Notes: generated by a model not told the origin, from the sequence alone. Positions 19,521 to 29,390 are shown, counted from the first letter of the stretch. The stretch: 64,000 nt of DNA from Gaiellaceae bacterium (GCA_026002995.1 BPGK01000001.1:558001-622000), one strand, 5' to 3'. Made by a program: numbers and translations.

Positions 19521-22427
19521 GTGGGCGCGTCCCGTTCCGAGTCCGGTCTGAACGCCGGGTACGTCGGCGCACTCCTCGAGCAGTACCTCGAGAACCCGTC
19601 AGCGGTGGATCCGGCCTGGCGGACGGTCTTCGAGGGGGCCGACGCCGAGCTCCTCGCGGCGCTCCCCGGTCTCGCGCGCCTCGTCGCGCCGCGGGAGCCG
19701 ACGCGCATCGACGAGGTTTCGGGCAACGGAGGAGGCTCGCCCGCGCTGGCAGTGGTCGAGGAGGTTCCCACCCCCTCTGCACCGCCAGAGGAGCCGGCGG
19801 TCGAGCCGTCTGCCGGCGTGCAGCCCAGAGCCCCCGAGCTCCTCGAGGCCGTCGCCTCGGCGATGGCGCTCGTCGCCGCGATCAGGACGCACGGTCATCT
19901 CGCGGCGCGACTCGACCCGCTCGGCTCCGAGCCGCTCGGCGACCCCGCGCTCGACGAGCACGAGCTCGCGGTCCCGCTCACGCCCGAGATCCAGCAGCAG
20001 ATCCCCGCCTCTGTGCTCGGCGTCCACGTCGAGGGAGAGACGCTCGCGGACGTGCTGCCTCGGCTGCGCGAGGTGTACTGCGGGACGATCGCGTACGAGA
20101 TCGAGCACATCTCGGATCACGCCGAGCGAGCCTGGCTCCGCCGTGCGATCGAGTCGGGTCGGTTTCGGGCGCCACTCACCCCCGAGGAGCGGCGGAAGCT
20201 GCTCGCGCGTCTCGCGCAGGTGGAGGGGTTCGAGACGTACCTGCGCCGGGCGTTCGTCGGCCAGAAGCAGTTCTCGATCGAGGGGCTCGACGTCCTCGTC
20301 CCGATGCTCGACGAGGCCATCGCGCTCGCAGCGCGTGACGGTGCGCATCAGGTCGTCCTCGGAATCGCGCACCGCGGTCGTCTCAACGTGCTCGCGCATG
20401 CGGTCGGTCGTCCGTACGCCGCGATCCTGCGCGAGTTCGAGGGCGAGCGGACGATCAACGCGCTCGTCACCGATCCCGAGGGTGGGACCGGCGACGTCAA
20501 GTACCACCTCGGAGCGTCCGAGTCGAAGGCGACCCCGTACGGCGAGATCGAGGTCACGCTCGCCGCAAATCCGAGCCACCTCGAGGCCGTCGATCCCGTC
20601 GTCGAGGGGCTGACGCGCGCCGAGCAGACCGATCGCTCGCGAGGCGCCGGTGTCCACGACCCGAGCGTGGCGTTGCCGATCCTCGTGCACGGCGACGCCT
20701 CCTTCGCCGGGCAGGGCGTCGTCGCGGAGACGTTCAACCTCCACGCGCTCGACGGGTACTCGACGGGAGGAACCCTCCACGTGATCGCCAACAACCAGGT
20801 CGGCTTCACGACGGATCCAGCCGAAGGCCGCTCGACGCGGTACTCGAGCGATCTCGCGAAGGGGTTCGACGTTCCGATCGTGCACGTGAACGCGGACGAC
20901 CCGGAGGCGGCGCTCTCCGCGATTCGGCTCGCGCTCGCGTACCGCGAGGAGTTCGGCCACGACGTCGTGGTCGACCTCGTGGGCTACCGGCGATTCGGCC
21001 ACAACGAGCAGGACGAGGCGGCGTACACCCAGCCCCTCCAGGCCGCGCGAATCCAGGACCATCCGCCGGTTCGCGTCTCGTACGGCGCACGGCTCGTCGA
21101 CGAGGGCGTCGTCCGACCGCACGAGGTGGACGAGCTCCTCGAGCGCACGCTCGAGGAGTTGCGCCGCGCCCACGACGAGCTGAGAGCGTCGTTCGCCGAA
21201 CCTGCGCCACTCGTCGAGCCGCGTCGCCCCGAGGACACGGGCGCCGCCGTCGTGACGGCAGTGCCGGCCGAGCGGCTCCGCGAGCTCAACGAGCAGTTGC
21301 TCGCGATCCCCGAGGGCTTCACGCTCAACCCGAAGCTCGCTCGCCAGCTCGAGCGCCGGCGCGAGGCGATGGTCGAGGGCGGGATCGACTGGGGCCACGC
21401 CGAGGCCCTGGCGTTCGCGTCGCTGCTCGAGGACGGCATCCCGATCCGACTCTCGGGGCAGGACACGGAGCGCGGCACGTTCGCCCACCGCCATGCCGTC
21501 CTGCACGACGCGGTGACCGGGGAGACCTTCACGCCACTGCAGGAGCTGCCTGACGCGGCCGCCTCCTTCGAGATCTACAACTCGCCTCTCTCCGAGTACG
21601 CACCGCTCGGGTTCGAGCACGGGTACTCGATCGCGGCCCCGGACGCGCTCGTCCTCTGGGAGGCGCAGTTCGGCGACTTCGTGAACGGCGCGCAGATCGT
21701 CGTCGACCAGTTCATCGTATCGGGCCGCTCGAAGTGGGGCCAGACCTCGCGGCTGACACTCCTCCTTCCACACGGGTACGAGGGGAACGGCCCGGAGCAC
21801 TCGAGCGCCCGGCTCGAGCGCTTTCTCCAACTCGGCGCCGAGGACAACATCCGCGTCGCGAGCTGTACGACCGCCGCCCAGTACTTCCACCTGCTCCGCA
21901 GGCAGGCACTCGACGCGACGGCGCGGCCGCTCGTCGTGATGACCCCCAAGGGCCTCCTCCGGCTCCGTCAGGCGACCTCGACCCTCGAGGATCTCGCGGC
22001 AGGGTCGTTCCAACCCGTGATCGACGATCCACGCGCGAGCCACGGAGCTGTGCGCAGGCTCGTGTTGTGCAGCGGAAAGGTCTACTACGACATCACTGGG
22101 CACGAGCTCCGGGGCCTCGCCTCCTCGGTCGCGGTGGCGCGGATCGAGCTCCTCTACCCCTTCCCGAGAGACGACCTCGCGCGGCTCGTCGCCTCGTATC
22201 CGGCGTTGCGCGAGATCGTGTGGGCGCAGGAGGAGCCGCAGAACATGGGGGCGTGGCGCTCCATCCGGCACCGGCTCGAGGAGGCGGCTGCGCACGCTCC
22301 CTCGGTCGATCGCGTGCTCTATGTCGGCAGACCCTGGCGCGCGAGCCCGAGCGAGGGGTACCCGACACTCCACCATCGCGAGCAGGATCGGATCGTCCGC
22401 GAGGCGCTCGGCTTCCGCGCCGGGTGA
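19521..22427 (+). CDS. sucA: 2-oxoglutarate dehydrogenase E1 component
   Basis: LEQYLENPSAVDPAWR; FSIEGLDVLVPMLDEAI; GIAHRGRLNVL; GDVKYHLGAS; VWAQEEPQNMGAWRSI. Confidence 0.95.
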   Translation: MGASRSESGLNAGYVGALLEQYLENPSAVDPAWRTVFEGADAELLAALPGLARLVAPREPTRIDEVSGNGGGSPALAVVEEVPTPSAPPEEPAVEPSAGVQPRAPELLEAVASAMALVAAIRTHGHLAARLDPLGSEPLGDPALDEHELAVPLTPEIQQQIPASVLGVHVEGETLADVLPRLREVYCGTIAYEIEHISDHAERAWLRRAIESGRFRAPLTPEERRKLLARLAQVEGFETYLRRAFVGQKQFSIEGLDVLVPMLDEAIALAARDGAHQVVLGIAHRGRLNVLAHAVGRPYAAILREFEGERTINALVTDPEGGTGDVKYHLGASESKATPYGEIEVTLAANPSHLEAVDPVVEGLTRAEQTDRSRGAGVHDPSVALPILVHGDASFAGQGVVAETFNLHALDGYSTGGTLHVIANNQVGFTTDPAEGRSTRYSSDLAKGFDVPIVHVNADDPEAALSAIRLALAYREEFGHDVVVDLVGYRRFGHNEQDEAAYTQPLQAARIQDHPPVRVSYGARLVDEGVVRPHEVDELLERTLEELRRAHDELRASFAEPAPLVEPRRPEDTGAAVVTAVPAERLRELNEQLLAIPEGFTLNPKLARQLERRREAMVEGGIDWGHAEALAFASLLEDGIPIRLSGQDTERGTFAHRHAVLHDAVTGETFTPLQELPDAAASFEIYNSPLSEYAPLGFEHGYSIAAPDALVLWEAQFGDFVNGAQIVVDQFIVSGRSKWGQTSRLTLLLPHGYEGNGPEHSSARLERFLQLGAEDNIRVASCTTAAQYFHLLRRQALDATARPLVVMTPKGLLRLRQATSTLEDLAAGSFQPVIDDPRASHGAVRRLVLCSGKVYYDITGHELRGLASSVAVARIELLYPFPRDDLARLVASYPALREIVWAQEEPQNMGAWRSIRHRLEEAAAHAPSVDRVLYVGRPWRASPSEGYPTLHHREQDRIVREALGFRAG

Positions 22428-22433
22428 CCGGCC

Positions 22434-22628
22434 CTATCGCCGTCGCGTCGTGCGCCCGAGGAGCGCCCCGGCGATGCGCGGCCCGTGGCGCCAGAGCAGC
22501 CTCGCTCCCTCTCGCTGAGCCGCAGAGACGAGCCTCCGTCGCTGCGAGGCCGGGACGCGCCGCCAGACGCGGTAGACGAGCAGAACGAGGGCGACGGGGC
22601 GGAGGAGCATCAAGGTGCATCGTCGCAT
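22434..22628 (-). CDS. Small basic hypothetical protein
   Basis: MRRCTLMLLRPVALVLLVYRVWRRVPASQ...; convergent with sucA. Confidence 0.4.
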   Translation of the reverse strand: MRRCTLMLLRPVALVLLVYRVWRRVPASQRRRLVSAAQREGARLLWRHGPRIAGALLGRTTRRR

Positions 22629-22702
22629 ACGGCTCGCCTGCGCGGGATCGTCCGGCGACCAACCCACCTGCTCGCGGGTACACTTTTTGCGCTGAACGAT
22701 CC

Positions 22703-23038
22703 ATGTCGAACGCCGACGAGCACAGCATCTCCGGGGCAGAGTCCATCTTCGCCGAGGCGATCCGCGAGCACCTCGATCTGAAAGCGCGGAACGCCGCACT
22801 CGAGGCGCAGATGCCCCTCGAGCGGTATCTGGGCGGCGATCCGCTCGAGAACCACCCGCTCTTCAAGAGCGAGGAGCAGGCGCGGATCGAGGAGACGCTC
22901 GACGGAGAGCCTGCGGCGGAGCTGAGCTCCGAGCGCCTCGCGTGGCCAGGCGAGGAGACGCTCGAGAGCGTCGAGGGGGCCGCCGTCGACGAGACGCTCT
23001 GGTCCGGCCGCCCGCGCGACTTCGACTGGGGCGACTGA
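22703..23038 (+). CDS. Hypothetical acidic protein
   Basis: MSNADEHSISGAESIFAEAIREHLDLKARNAALEAQMPLERYL...FDWGD. Confidence 0.65.
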   Translation: MSNADEHSISGAESIFAEAIREHLDLKARNAALEAQMPLERYLGGDPLENHPLFKSEEQARIEETLDGEPAAELSSERLAWPGEETLESVEGAAVDETLWSGRPRDFDWGD

Positions 23039-23151
23039 CCTCGGCGCGTCAGGCGCGCACGACGCGCGGCGCCTCCAGAGCAGACTGGGAACGCTCAGCC
23101 GTCCGGGCGCGAGCGTGCTCGCATGACATCGGTCTGAATCGAAGTGATGCT

Positions 23152-23191
23152 TGACAAATGCCACTAGTGATGTCACAGTGATGTCACTGTG
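23152..23191 (+). promoter_or_regulatory. Candidate autoregulated promoter: TTGACA plus two TGATGTCAC direct repeats with 11-bp period abutting a GTG start
   Basis: TTGACAAATGCCACTAGTGATGTCACAGTGATGTCACTGTG. Confidence 0.5.
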
Positions 23192-23647
23192 CAGCTCCAG
23201 AGCCACATCCAGGCAATCCAGCACGACCTCGCCGCGACCGCCGGCCTCGGGGACGAGGCGACGCGGGAAGCGGCCAAGCGACTGATCGAGACGCTCGGCG
23301 CGACGCTCCATCTCCGACTGCTCGACCTGCTCGGCGAGGCCGCGCTCGAGATCGGAGGACAGCTCGAGTCCGGGCGGATCGAGGTGCGGCTCGCCGGCCG
23401 CGACCCCGAGCTCGTCGTGGTCGTCGACGACGCCGCTGGTGCAGTGAGCACGGTCGCGCTCGGCGACGAGCACGTGGGGCGAATCTCGCTCCGACTCCCG
23501 GAGTCGCTCAAGAAGGGAGTCGAGGCCGCGGCCGACCGCGAAGGAATCTCGACCAACGCCTGGCTCGTGCGCGCCATCGCGCGTGTGCTCGACTCGCCCT
23601 CCACCCGACGCACCCGCAATCGCCTCCAGGGCTACGCCCAGGGCTGA
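23189..23647 (+). CDS. HicB-like / ribbon-helix-helix domain protein
   Basis: C-terminus GRISLRLPESLKKGVEAAADREGISTNAWLVRAIARVL resembles RHH/HicB-C. Confidence 0.65.
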   Translation: MQLQSHIQAIQHDLAATAGLGDEATREAAKRLIETLGATLHLRLLDLLGEAALEIGGQLESGRIEVRLAGRDPELVVVVDDAAGAVSTVALGDEHVGRISLRLPESLKKGVEAAADREGISTNAWLVRAIARVLDSPSTRRTRNRLQGYAQG

Positions 23648-23658
23648 AAGGAGAGAGC

Positions 23659-23787
23659 ATGCTTCTCGCCCCCCTCCCCTTCGACTACGCCACCCTCCTC
23701 GACCCCGGCGACCGCGTGCGTCGCACCCGCATCCGGACGGAGGACCGCAGGGTGCGCCCGACGCGCGCGCGGGGCTCACGCCCGTAG
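23659..23787 (+). CDS. 42-aa small ORF
   Basis: Preceded by AAAGGAGAG ribosome-binding site; MLLAPLPFDYATLLDPGDRVRRTRIRTEDRRVRPTRARGSRP; between RHH gene and DUF4097 gene. Confidence 0.35.
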   Translation: MLLAPLPFDYATLLDPGDRVRRTRIRTEDRRVRPTRARGSRP

Positions 23788-24633
23788 GTGGCCGCCGTGC
23801 GCGTCTTCGACACTCCCGGGAGCGTCTCCCTCCGCATCAAGCTCCCGAGTGGTCGCGTTGTGGTCACGACGGTCGACGAGCCGCAGACGAGTGTCGAGCT
23901 CGTATCGCTCGGCCGGCGTGGCCACGATGTGTTGGAGGACGTCTCGGTGGTACACGACGACCGAGGTGATCACCACGTCGTCGCGATCGAGCAGCGGCCG
24001 CGGTTCCGCTGGGGGCCGCTACAGGTCTCCTGGGACGACGCGCTCGAGGTCCGCGTCGCCTGTCCGACCGGAACGGATCTCGAGCTCGCCACGGCCTCGG
24101 CCTCGGTGCGCGCCGAAGGCGAGCTCGGCGACGTCGCCGTCACGACCGCGACGGGCGACGTCGTCCTCGGCACCGCGTGCGGCACGCTCGGGGTCAAGAC
24201 CGCGAGCGGAGACGTGTCCGTGGCCGAGGCGCGCGGCGAGGGGACGCTCACCACGGTCTCCGGCGACGTCCGCGTCGAGCGGTGCCCCCGGCCGCTCGGC
24301 GTCCGCTCGGTCTCGGGTGACGTGGAGATCGAGACGGCATCCGCCCCGGTGATCGTCGCGACGACGTCCGGAGACGTCCGGATCGAGCGCGTCACAGGCG
24401 GCGAGGTCGAGGTGCGCTCGATCTCCGGGGACGCGCGCATCGGCGTCGGGCCCGGAACGCGCGTGTGGATCGATGCGGTGTCGGTCTCGGGCACGCTCGA
24501 GTCCCAGCTCGGGCTCGAGGAGCGCCCGCCGGCGACCGCGGATGCGGACGTCGTGCCGCTGCGTGTGAAGACGGTGAGCGGCGACGTCTCGATCGTCCGA
24601 GCGTCGGAACGCGTCGGCGCCGGGGCGAGCTGA
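23788..24633 (+). CDS. DUF4097 family beta-strand repeat protein
   Basis: Repeated SGDV motifs (KTASGDVSV, TTVSGDVRV, RSVSGDVEI, ATTSGDVRI, KTVSGDVSI). Confidence 0.8.
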   Translation: MAAVRVFDTPGSVSLRIKLPSGRVVVTTVDEPQTSVELVSLGRRGHDVLEDVSVVHDDRGDHHVVAIEQRPRFRWGPLQVSWDDALEVRVACPTGTDLELATASASVRAEGELGDVAVTTATGDVVLGTACGTLGVKTASGDVSVAEARGEGTLTTVSGDVRVERCPRPLGVRSVSGDVEIETASAPVIVATTSGDVRIERVTGGEVEVRSISGDARIGVGPGTRVWIDAVSVSGTLESQLGLEERPPATADADVVPLRVKTVSGDVSIVRASERVGAGAS

Positions 24634-24642
24634 CCCGCGTCC

Positions 24643-25002
24643 TCAGGCGCCGCGCACCGCGGCGACGACCTCGTCGACGCGTCCCTCGACGAGGAGGTCG
24701 ACGAGCCGCGAACCGTCGCGCGCCCGGAGGCCGAGCGGCGCTGTCAGGAGGCCGTAGAGCTCGTTCTCGTCGAGCCCGGCCTCGCGCGCGGCGGCAACGA
24801 CCCGCGCGACGCCGGGGCGGGGTCGTCGACCGGCGAACTGCCAAGCCGGGTAGAGCCAGTCCAGGGAGCCCGGCTCCCGGACGGCGACGAGCTCCCCGGC
24901 GCGGCGCAGGATCTCGATCCGCTCCGGAGTCCAGCCGAGCCGCTCGGCGAGCCACGACCCCGAGATGCAGTCGAGGTACGGCCGTTCCTGCGTCACGCTC
25001 AT
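24643..25002 (-). CDS. Hypothetical protein, antitoxin Xre/MbcA/ParS-like C-terminus
   Basis: GSWLAERLGWTPERIEIL..; C-terminal LVDLLVEGRVDEVVAAVRG. Confidence 0.5.
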   Translation of the reverse strand: MSVTQERPYLDCISGSWLAERLGWTPERIEILRRAGELVAVREPGSLDWLYPAWQFAGRRPRPGVARVVAAAREAGLDENELYGLLTAPLGLRARDGSRLVDLLVEGRVDEVVAAVRGA

Positions 25003-25073
25003 CGGCCGCAGCCTATACGCGCTCGCTCGCCTGCGGGTTCAGGAGCCCTCCCGCGCAGCCGATAGGACCGGGG

Positions 25074-26135
25074 ATGAGGCGCGCTCTCGTGATCGTCTGC
25101 GTCGCGGCGCTCACCGCCGCGTCTGTCGCCGGCGCCCAGGCAGGGGGACGCTCCTGGGCGAAGCCGCAGATCACCGCTGTCGTCTCGGCGGGGCTCCTCG
25201 CGACGAGCGTCGCGGAGTTCCGGCCCGACGACCCCGTGACGGCGGGCGAGCTCGCGATTGCGCTCTCGGCGTTCGGGGAGGCCGGCGCGGTCGTCGAGGA
25301 CGCGGATCGACCCGTGAGTATGCGCGAGCTCGACGCTCGCCTCGTCGCAGTCGCCGGTCTGAGTCGCGAGGCCCGCGCGATCCGTGGCGCCGCGCTGCGG
25401 GCAGGGCTCTCGCCGACGCCGTGGCTCGGAACGGAGACGGTCGCCCGCCTGCTCGGCTTCCGGATCAACCACCCGGTGGCCAGGGAGCACCTCGAGCGTC
25501 AGCTCGACGAGCCTGCGACGCGGGCCGAGGCTGCCTACTCGATCGCCCGCCTCCTCTCGCTCCGCGCCGACGAGGTGGACGCGCTCCGCACCGCGATCGC
25601 CGCCTTCGAGCTCCCGGAGCTCGACGCGGCCCAGCAAGCGGTTCTGCGTCGCGCGCTGCGCTTCGTGGGCTCGCCGTACGTGTGGGCGGGGTCGTCGGAG
25701 CGACCCCAGCGGATCGGCACGCGCATGGCGCCGGGGGGCTTCGACTGCTCCGGGTTCGTCTGGCGCGTGTACAAGCTCCAGCCGTTCGGATTCGCTCCCG
25801 AGCTCTCGAGCGTGCTCAGGGGCCGGACCTCGTACGCGATGAGCGGCGAGGTCGCTCCCGGGGCACGGATCGGTCGCTCCGACCTCGAGCCGGGAGACGT
25901 CGTCTTCTTCGGCTCGGCAGGGCCGCGCTCGAGGCCGTCGCAGGTCGGTCACATGGGTCTCTACGTCGGTGGTGGCTGGTTCGTCCACTCCTCCTCCAAC
26001 GGGACGACGCTCCAGCCGCTGACGGGCTGGTACGAGCGGACGTTCGCCTGGGCGCGCAGGCCGCTGGCGGAGGCGGGCATTCGCCTCGAGCCCGCGGAGC
26101 GGGCGGCCGGCGGTGGAGTCCCGAAGCGCTCCTGA
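25074..26135 (+). CDS. Secreted NlpC/P60 family peptidoglycan hydrolase
   Basis: Signal peptide; GSPYVWAGSS...GGFDCSGFVWRVYK...DVVFFG...VGHMGLYVGGGWFVHSSS. Confidence 0.85.
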   Translation: MRRALVIVCVAALTAASVAGAQAGGRSWAKPQITAVVSAGLLATSVAEFRPDDPVTAGELAIALSAFGEAGAVVEDADRPVSMRELDARLVAVAGLSREARAIRGAALRAGLSPTPWLGTETVARLLGFRINHPVAREHLERQLDEPATRAEAAYSIARLLSLRADEVDALRTAIAAFELPELDAAQQAVLRRALRFVGSPYVWAGSSERPQRIGTRMAPGGFDCSGFVWRVYKLQPFGFAPELSSVLRGRTSYAMSGEVAPGARIGRSDLEPGDVVFFGSAGPRSRPSQVGHMGLYVGGGWFVHSSSNGTTLQPLTGWYERTFAWARRPLAEAGIRLEPAERAAGGGVPKRS

Positions 26136-26150
26136 ACGCGCAGCCGGCGA

Positions 26151-26375
26151 TGGAGCGTACCGGGATCGAACCGGTGACCTCCGGCTTGCAAAGCTCAACT
26201 CGGCCTTGCGGGCTCGACCGGTAGGGGCGGGGATTACCCGCAAGAGCAGGGGTTTCGTTCGTCGTCTTGCGGGGATTACCGGGAGCCGTCGGCGTCTTCC
26301 GGCGATCGCATGCGGGATGTATGCGGGATGAGGTCGTTGCCTGATTGTAGAACAGAGCACTGAGGTCCGTCGAAC
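26151..26375. repeat. Direct repeat copy A (225 bp) carrying a minus-strand tRNA-Ala(UGC) 3' half (26151-26193)
   Basis: tggagcgtaccgggatcgaaccggtgacctccggcttgcaaag...tgcgggatgtatgcgggatgaggtcgttgcctg...gtcgaac; matched by copy B. Confidence 0.85.
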
Positions 26376-26633
26376 AGGTTCGGCCAGGCTCCTCACCATC
26401 GCGGTCTTTGGCGGGCCTCCGGGTCACAAGAGTTGACCGCCCCGCAAGCGGCTGCGGACGCATCGCGCTCGGCCCTCAACGAGCGGCGTTGACCCCCTTC
26501 TAGAAGCGGCTGGCACCTCACCGTCGCCTGCATTCGTGGGATTACGGTCGCGTTGCCGCTCAGCGACCTCCGATCGCGTGCCGATACTAATCGCGCTAAT
26601 GTTCAAGAATCGTTCAACTGAGAGGAGCTGTAC

Positions 26634-27428
26634 TTGCCCCTGGATCTAGCAGCGGTAGACCGGTCAACGCTCGCGCGGCCCCCGCTGACGAGCGTGATCT
26701 GCCAGGTCAGATACGACACGACCCCTGCGGCCTCCGATGCTCGGAAGCTTCAGGATCTGCGCTCGGCAATCGGCGGGGACGTGGCGTTTCCGTCGGTCGA
26801 GGAGATCAAGCAGGGCGAACTGTCCATCCAGTTCGGGCCAGGGATGTCTCCGGCGGCGTCTCAGCAGACGACCGTCGGGCGGGGATGGCGGCTGCGCAGC
26901 GCGGACGGCACGCGCGTTGTGGCTCTCCTTCCCACGTGGGTGACGCTCGAGATGTTCGCGTACCCGGGCTGGGACGAGGGATTTTTCCCCATGCTCGAGA
27001 GTCTGATCCAGGCCGTCAACGAGATCGTCGAACCGACTTTCGAGCAGCGCCTCGGGCTCCGCTACGTCAACCAGATCACTACTCCGGAGGATGTGAGAAG
27101 CGCTGAAGGGTGGGCGGGATTCATCGATCCGACGTTCCTCTCGGTGGCAGCCCATCCGGAGATCGGACCGCACGTGCATCTGACCCGGCAACAAACCGTG
27201 CTGGAGCTCGGGGACGGAGTCTCCTGCAACGTGAACCACGGCTTCGGCCCGGACGACGATCGCGGAGGGGCGCTGACCTACGTTCTCGATCTCGACGTCT
27301 ACCGTGAGGGCATGCGCGACTTCGACCCGCAGCTGATCTGCGAGACCGTCACACAGTTCAACCTCATCGCGCTGAGGCTCTTCCAGCTCGCCACTACGCG
27401 CGAGCTGCGCGAGGCTCTCGGACGATGA
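26634..27428 (+). CDS. TIGR04255-like family protein
   Basis: RPPLTSVICQVRYD..; QRLGLRYVNQI; overall layout recalled for this family; TTG start. Confidence 0.6.
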   Translation: MPLDLAAVDRSTLARPPLTSVICQVRYDTTPAASDARKLQDLRSAIGGDVAFPSVEEIKQGELSIQFGPGMSPAASQQTTVGRGWRLRSADGTRVVALLPTWVTLEMFAYPGWDEGFFPMLESLIQAVNEIVEPTFEQRLGLRYVNQITTPEDVRSAEGWAGFIDPTFLSVAAHPEIGPHVHLTRQQTVLELGDGVSCNVNHGFGPDDDRGGALTYVLDLDVYREGMRDFDPQLICETVTQFNLIALRLFQLATTRELREALGR

Positions 27429-28402
27429 CCGCCGCGCGAGTCACGGCCGGCACTCCGGTGATCACGCCGGGCGACACGATCGACGAGCTCTTCCCCGCAG
27501 TGCGGCATCAGCGTCGCTTCCATCTCGGCGCGATCTCCTGGCCGTCGAGCGCGGACGAGGTAGATCTCTATCGGCGGACGCTCGACACGGTCGCATGGCC
27601 GCATTCGACGTTCGAGGGCTCGGCGACGCCGGCGGCCGCGCTCGACGAGGTCGACACGACGCTTCTTCCCCATCACACCGAACCGTGGTGGTTCGTGCGT
27701 CGATGGAACCGGCGCCTCGACGAGTACGAGCTCGTCCGGGACGCTATCCGGGAGGTCATGGTCTTCACTGCCGGCGCCGACCCGAAGTGGACGGCATACG
27801 TCGACGTCGGCACGAGCTTCGCGGAGCCCGTCAGCCAACCCTTCGACGTCTGGTGGGAGAGCGGATTCGCCGAGCAGCCGATCATCGGAGGCTCGACGCT
27901 CGTCATTCATCGTCGCGCGCCCGACGTCTACGGCGGGTGGGAGGCCGAGGAGGACGAACCCCGGTTTGCGGTCCTGCGGTCGCCCGCATTCCGCGCGTTC
28001 ACAGAGCTCCGCGATTGGCTGAACCTCTCCGTGCCCGAAGCCACTACGCTGATCGGGGTCGGCCGCACGACTCCGAATGCATGGGAGCGGGAAGGCCGTG
28101 AGCCACGGCCACGACAGGCCCGGAGGCTCTACCAGCTGCACGGCCTGGTCGGGACGCTGGTACGCCGGCTCGGCCTCGATGAGGCGCGGGCGTGGCTCCA
28201 GCAGGGCGATCCGGCACGGTGGCGCCTCATGGAGGACGAGGACATCAGCATGTTCGCGAAGGCTGTTGAGACCATCGCAATGGGGCCGGCTCGGCCTCCA
28301 CGTCATGTCGCAGGAAGCGAGATCGCGGACGACCCAAATGCAGCGCGAGTCTTGCCCGGCGGCACAAGGCGTCGCGTCACCGTGCGACGGAGAAGGCGAT
28401 GA
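27425..28402 (+). CDS. Hypothetical protein with HTH/Xre-like C-terminal region
   Basis: LNLSVPEATTLIGVGRTTPNAWEREGREPRPRQARRLYQLHGLV; 4-bp overlap with upstream gene. Confidence 0.55.
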   Translation: MTAARVTAGTPVITPGDTIDELFPAVRHQRRFHLGAISWPSSADEVDLYRRTLDTVAWPHSTFEGSATPAAALDEVDTTLLPHHTEPWWFVRRWNRRLDEYELVRDAIREVMVFTAGADPKWTAYVDVGTSFAEPVSQPFDVWWESGFAEQPIIGGSTLVIHRRAPDVYGGWEAEEDEPRFAVLRSPAFRAFTELRDWLNLSVPEATTLIGVGRTTPNAWEREGREPRPRQARRLYQLHGLVGTLVRRLGLDEARAWLQQGDPARWRLMEDEDISMFAKAVETIAMGPARPPRHVAGSEIADDPNAARVLPGGTRRRVTVRRRRR

Positions 28403-29290
28403 GCCTCGATCGAGGAGCGTGCGATCGCACCCTGGCCCAGTGACGTCCTTTCGGCGCTCAAGCGGTTCAAGCTCGGCGACCTCGTCGCCGGGGTTCCGTT
28501 CGTCTACCACGGCGCCGTCGAGGACGGCCTTCCTCTCGACTATCCGCCGCCCGATGCGGAGGACGATGATGTGGAGGCGGCTGCGGAGCGCGAGGACCCC
28601 GCTCCTCGAGACCGTGAGTTCGACGCGCTCGCCTGGGAGCCACCGGACGGCGACGGCTACGCGATCATCACGACGCAGACGTGCGATCTCTGTGAGGAGG
28701 GCGAGCCGAGCCAGCCGTGGTTCATGGTGAGCCCGGTGCGTCGGATGTCCGGCGCGCACGCGAGCAGAACGCTCCCCGGCTTCATGTACCGCATCTCGCC
28801 GCCAGATCTCCCGGGAGCCACCTGGGCAGCTGATCTCCGCATGGAGGTCCCGGTCGAGAAGACATTCCTCGTCGGCAAGACCCCGATCGCCGGCTTCGCC
28901 GACGAGAGAGGTCTCATCGACTTCGCCGATGCCCTGGGCCGGCGTCGCGATCGTGCCGCGCTCGCGTCGTCACTCGTCGGCGCCGTCGCAACTACGCTGC
29001 GCGAGCGACGTCGTCGCCAGGACGGTTTCAAGAGGATGCTGCGCCGAGAGGTCTACAGTGTCCGCCTGCGGATTGAGGAAGGCACGCGCGAAGCGCCAGT
29101 GAGCGTGGTCGTGCATGTTTTCACCAGAGGTCCCGTGTCGGACAACGTGCGTGACCGATTCGACGCGTGGTGGGACGAGGCACGCGAGGCCTGCGACCGT
29201 GTGGGAATCACGCTGCTGCCGACAAGGTTCCACGCATGCGAGGCCGACCTCGACATTTACGAGGACGCCATCGCACTCGATCTCGGTTGA
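28403..29290 (+). CDS. Hypothetical protein with ITTQTCDLCEEG motif; no canonical start in frame (apparent frameshift near 28399-28410)
   Basis: Frame open from 28403; first in-frame ATG is only at 28571, inside protein-like sequence. Confidence 0.55.
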   Translation, partial: ASIEERAIAPWPSDVLSALKRFKLGDLVAGVPFVYHGAVEDGLPLDYPPPDAEDDDVEAAAEREDPAPRDREFDALAWEPPDGDGYAIITTQTCDLCEEGEPSQPWFMVSPVRRMSGAHASRTLPGFMYRISPPDLPGATWAADLRMEVPVEKTFLVGKTPIAGFADERGLIDFADALGRRRDRAALASSLVGAVATTLRERRRRQDGFKRMLRREVYSVRLRIEEGTREAPVSVVVHVFTRGPVSDNVRDRFDAWWDEAREACDRVGITLLPTRFHACEADLDIYEDAIALDLG

Positions 29291-29390
29291 GACCCCGCTT
29301 CCGCCCGGTGGCAGGCAGTCGGGCGAGTCGCGCCGTCCCCAAGGGGAGAAGCGACGGCACCGAAGGCGTGAGTGAGTTCGCTCGTCGTTT

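Noticed and set aside
19599-22376. 925-aa minus-strand ORF opposite sucA
   Set aside because: Antisense artefact of GC-rich coding; no recognisable domains
26151-26193. Functional tRNA-Ala(UGC) on the minus strand
   Set aside because: Only the anticodon-loop-to-3' half is present; the 5' acceptor and D arm are missing in both this copy and 32018-32060
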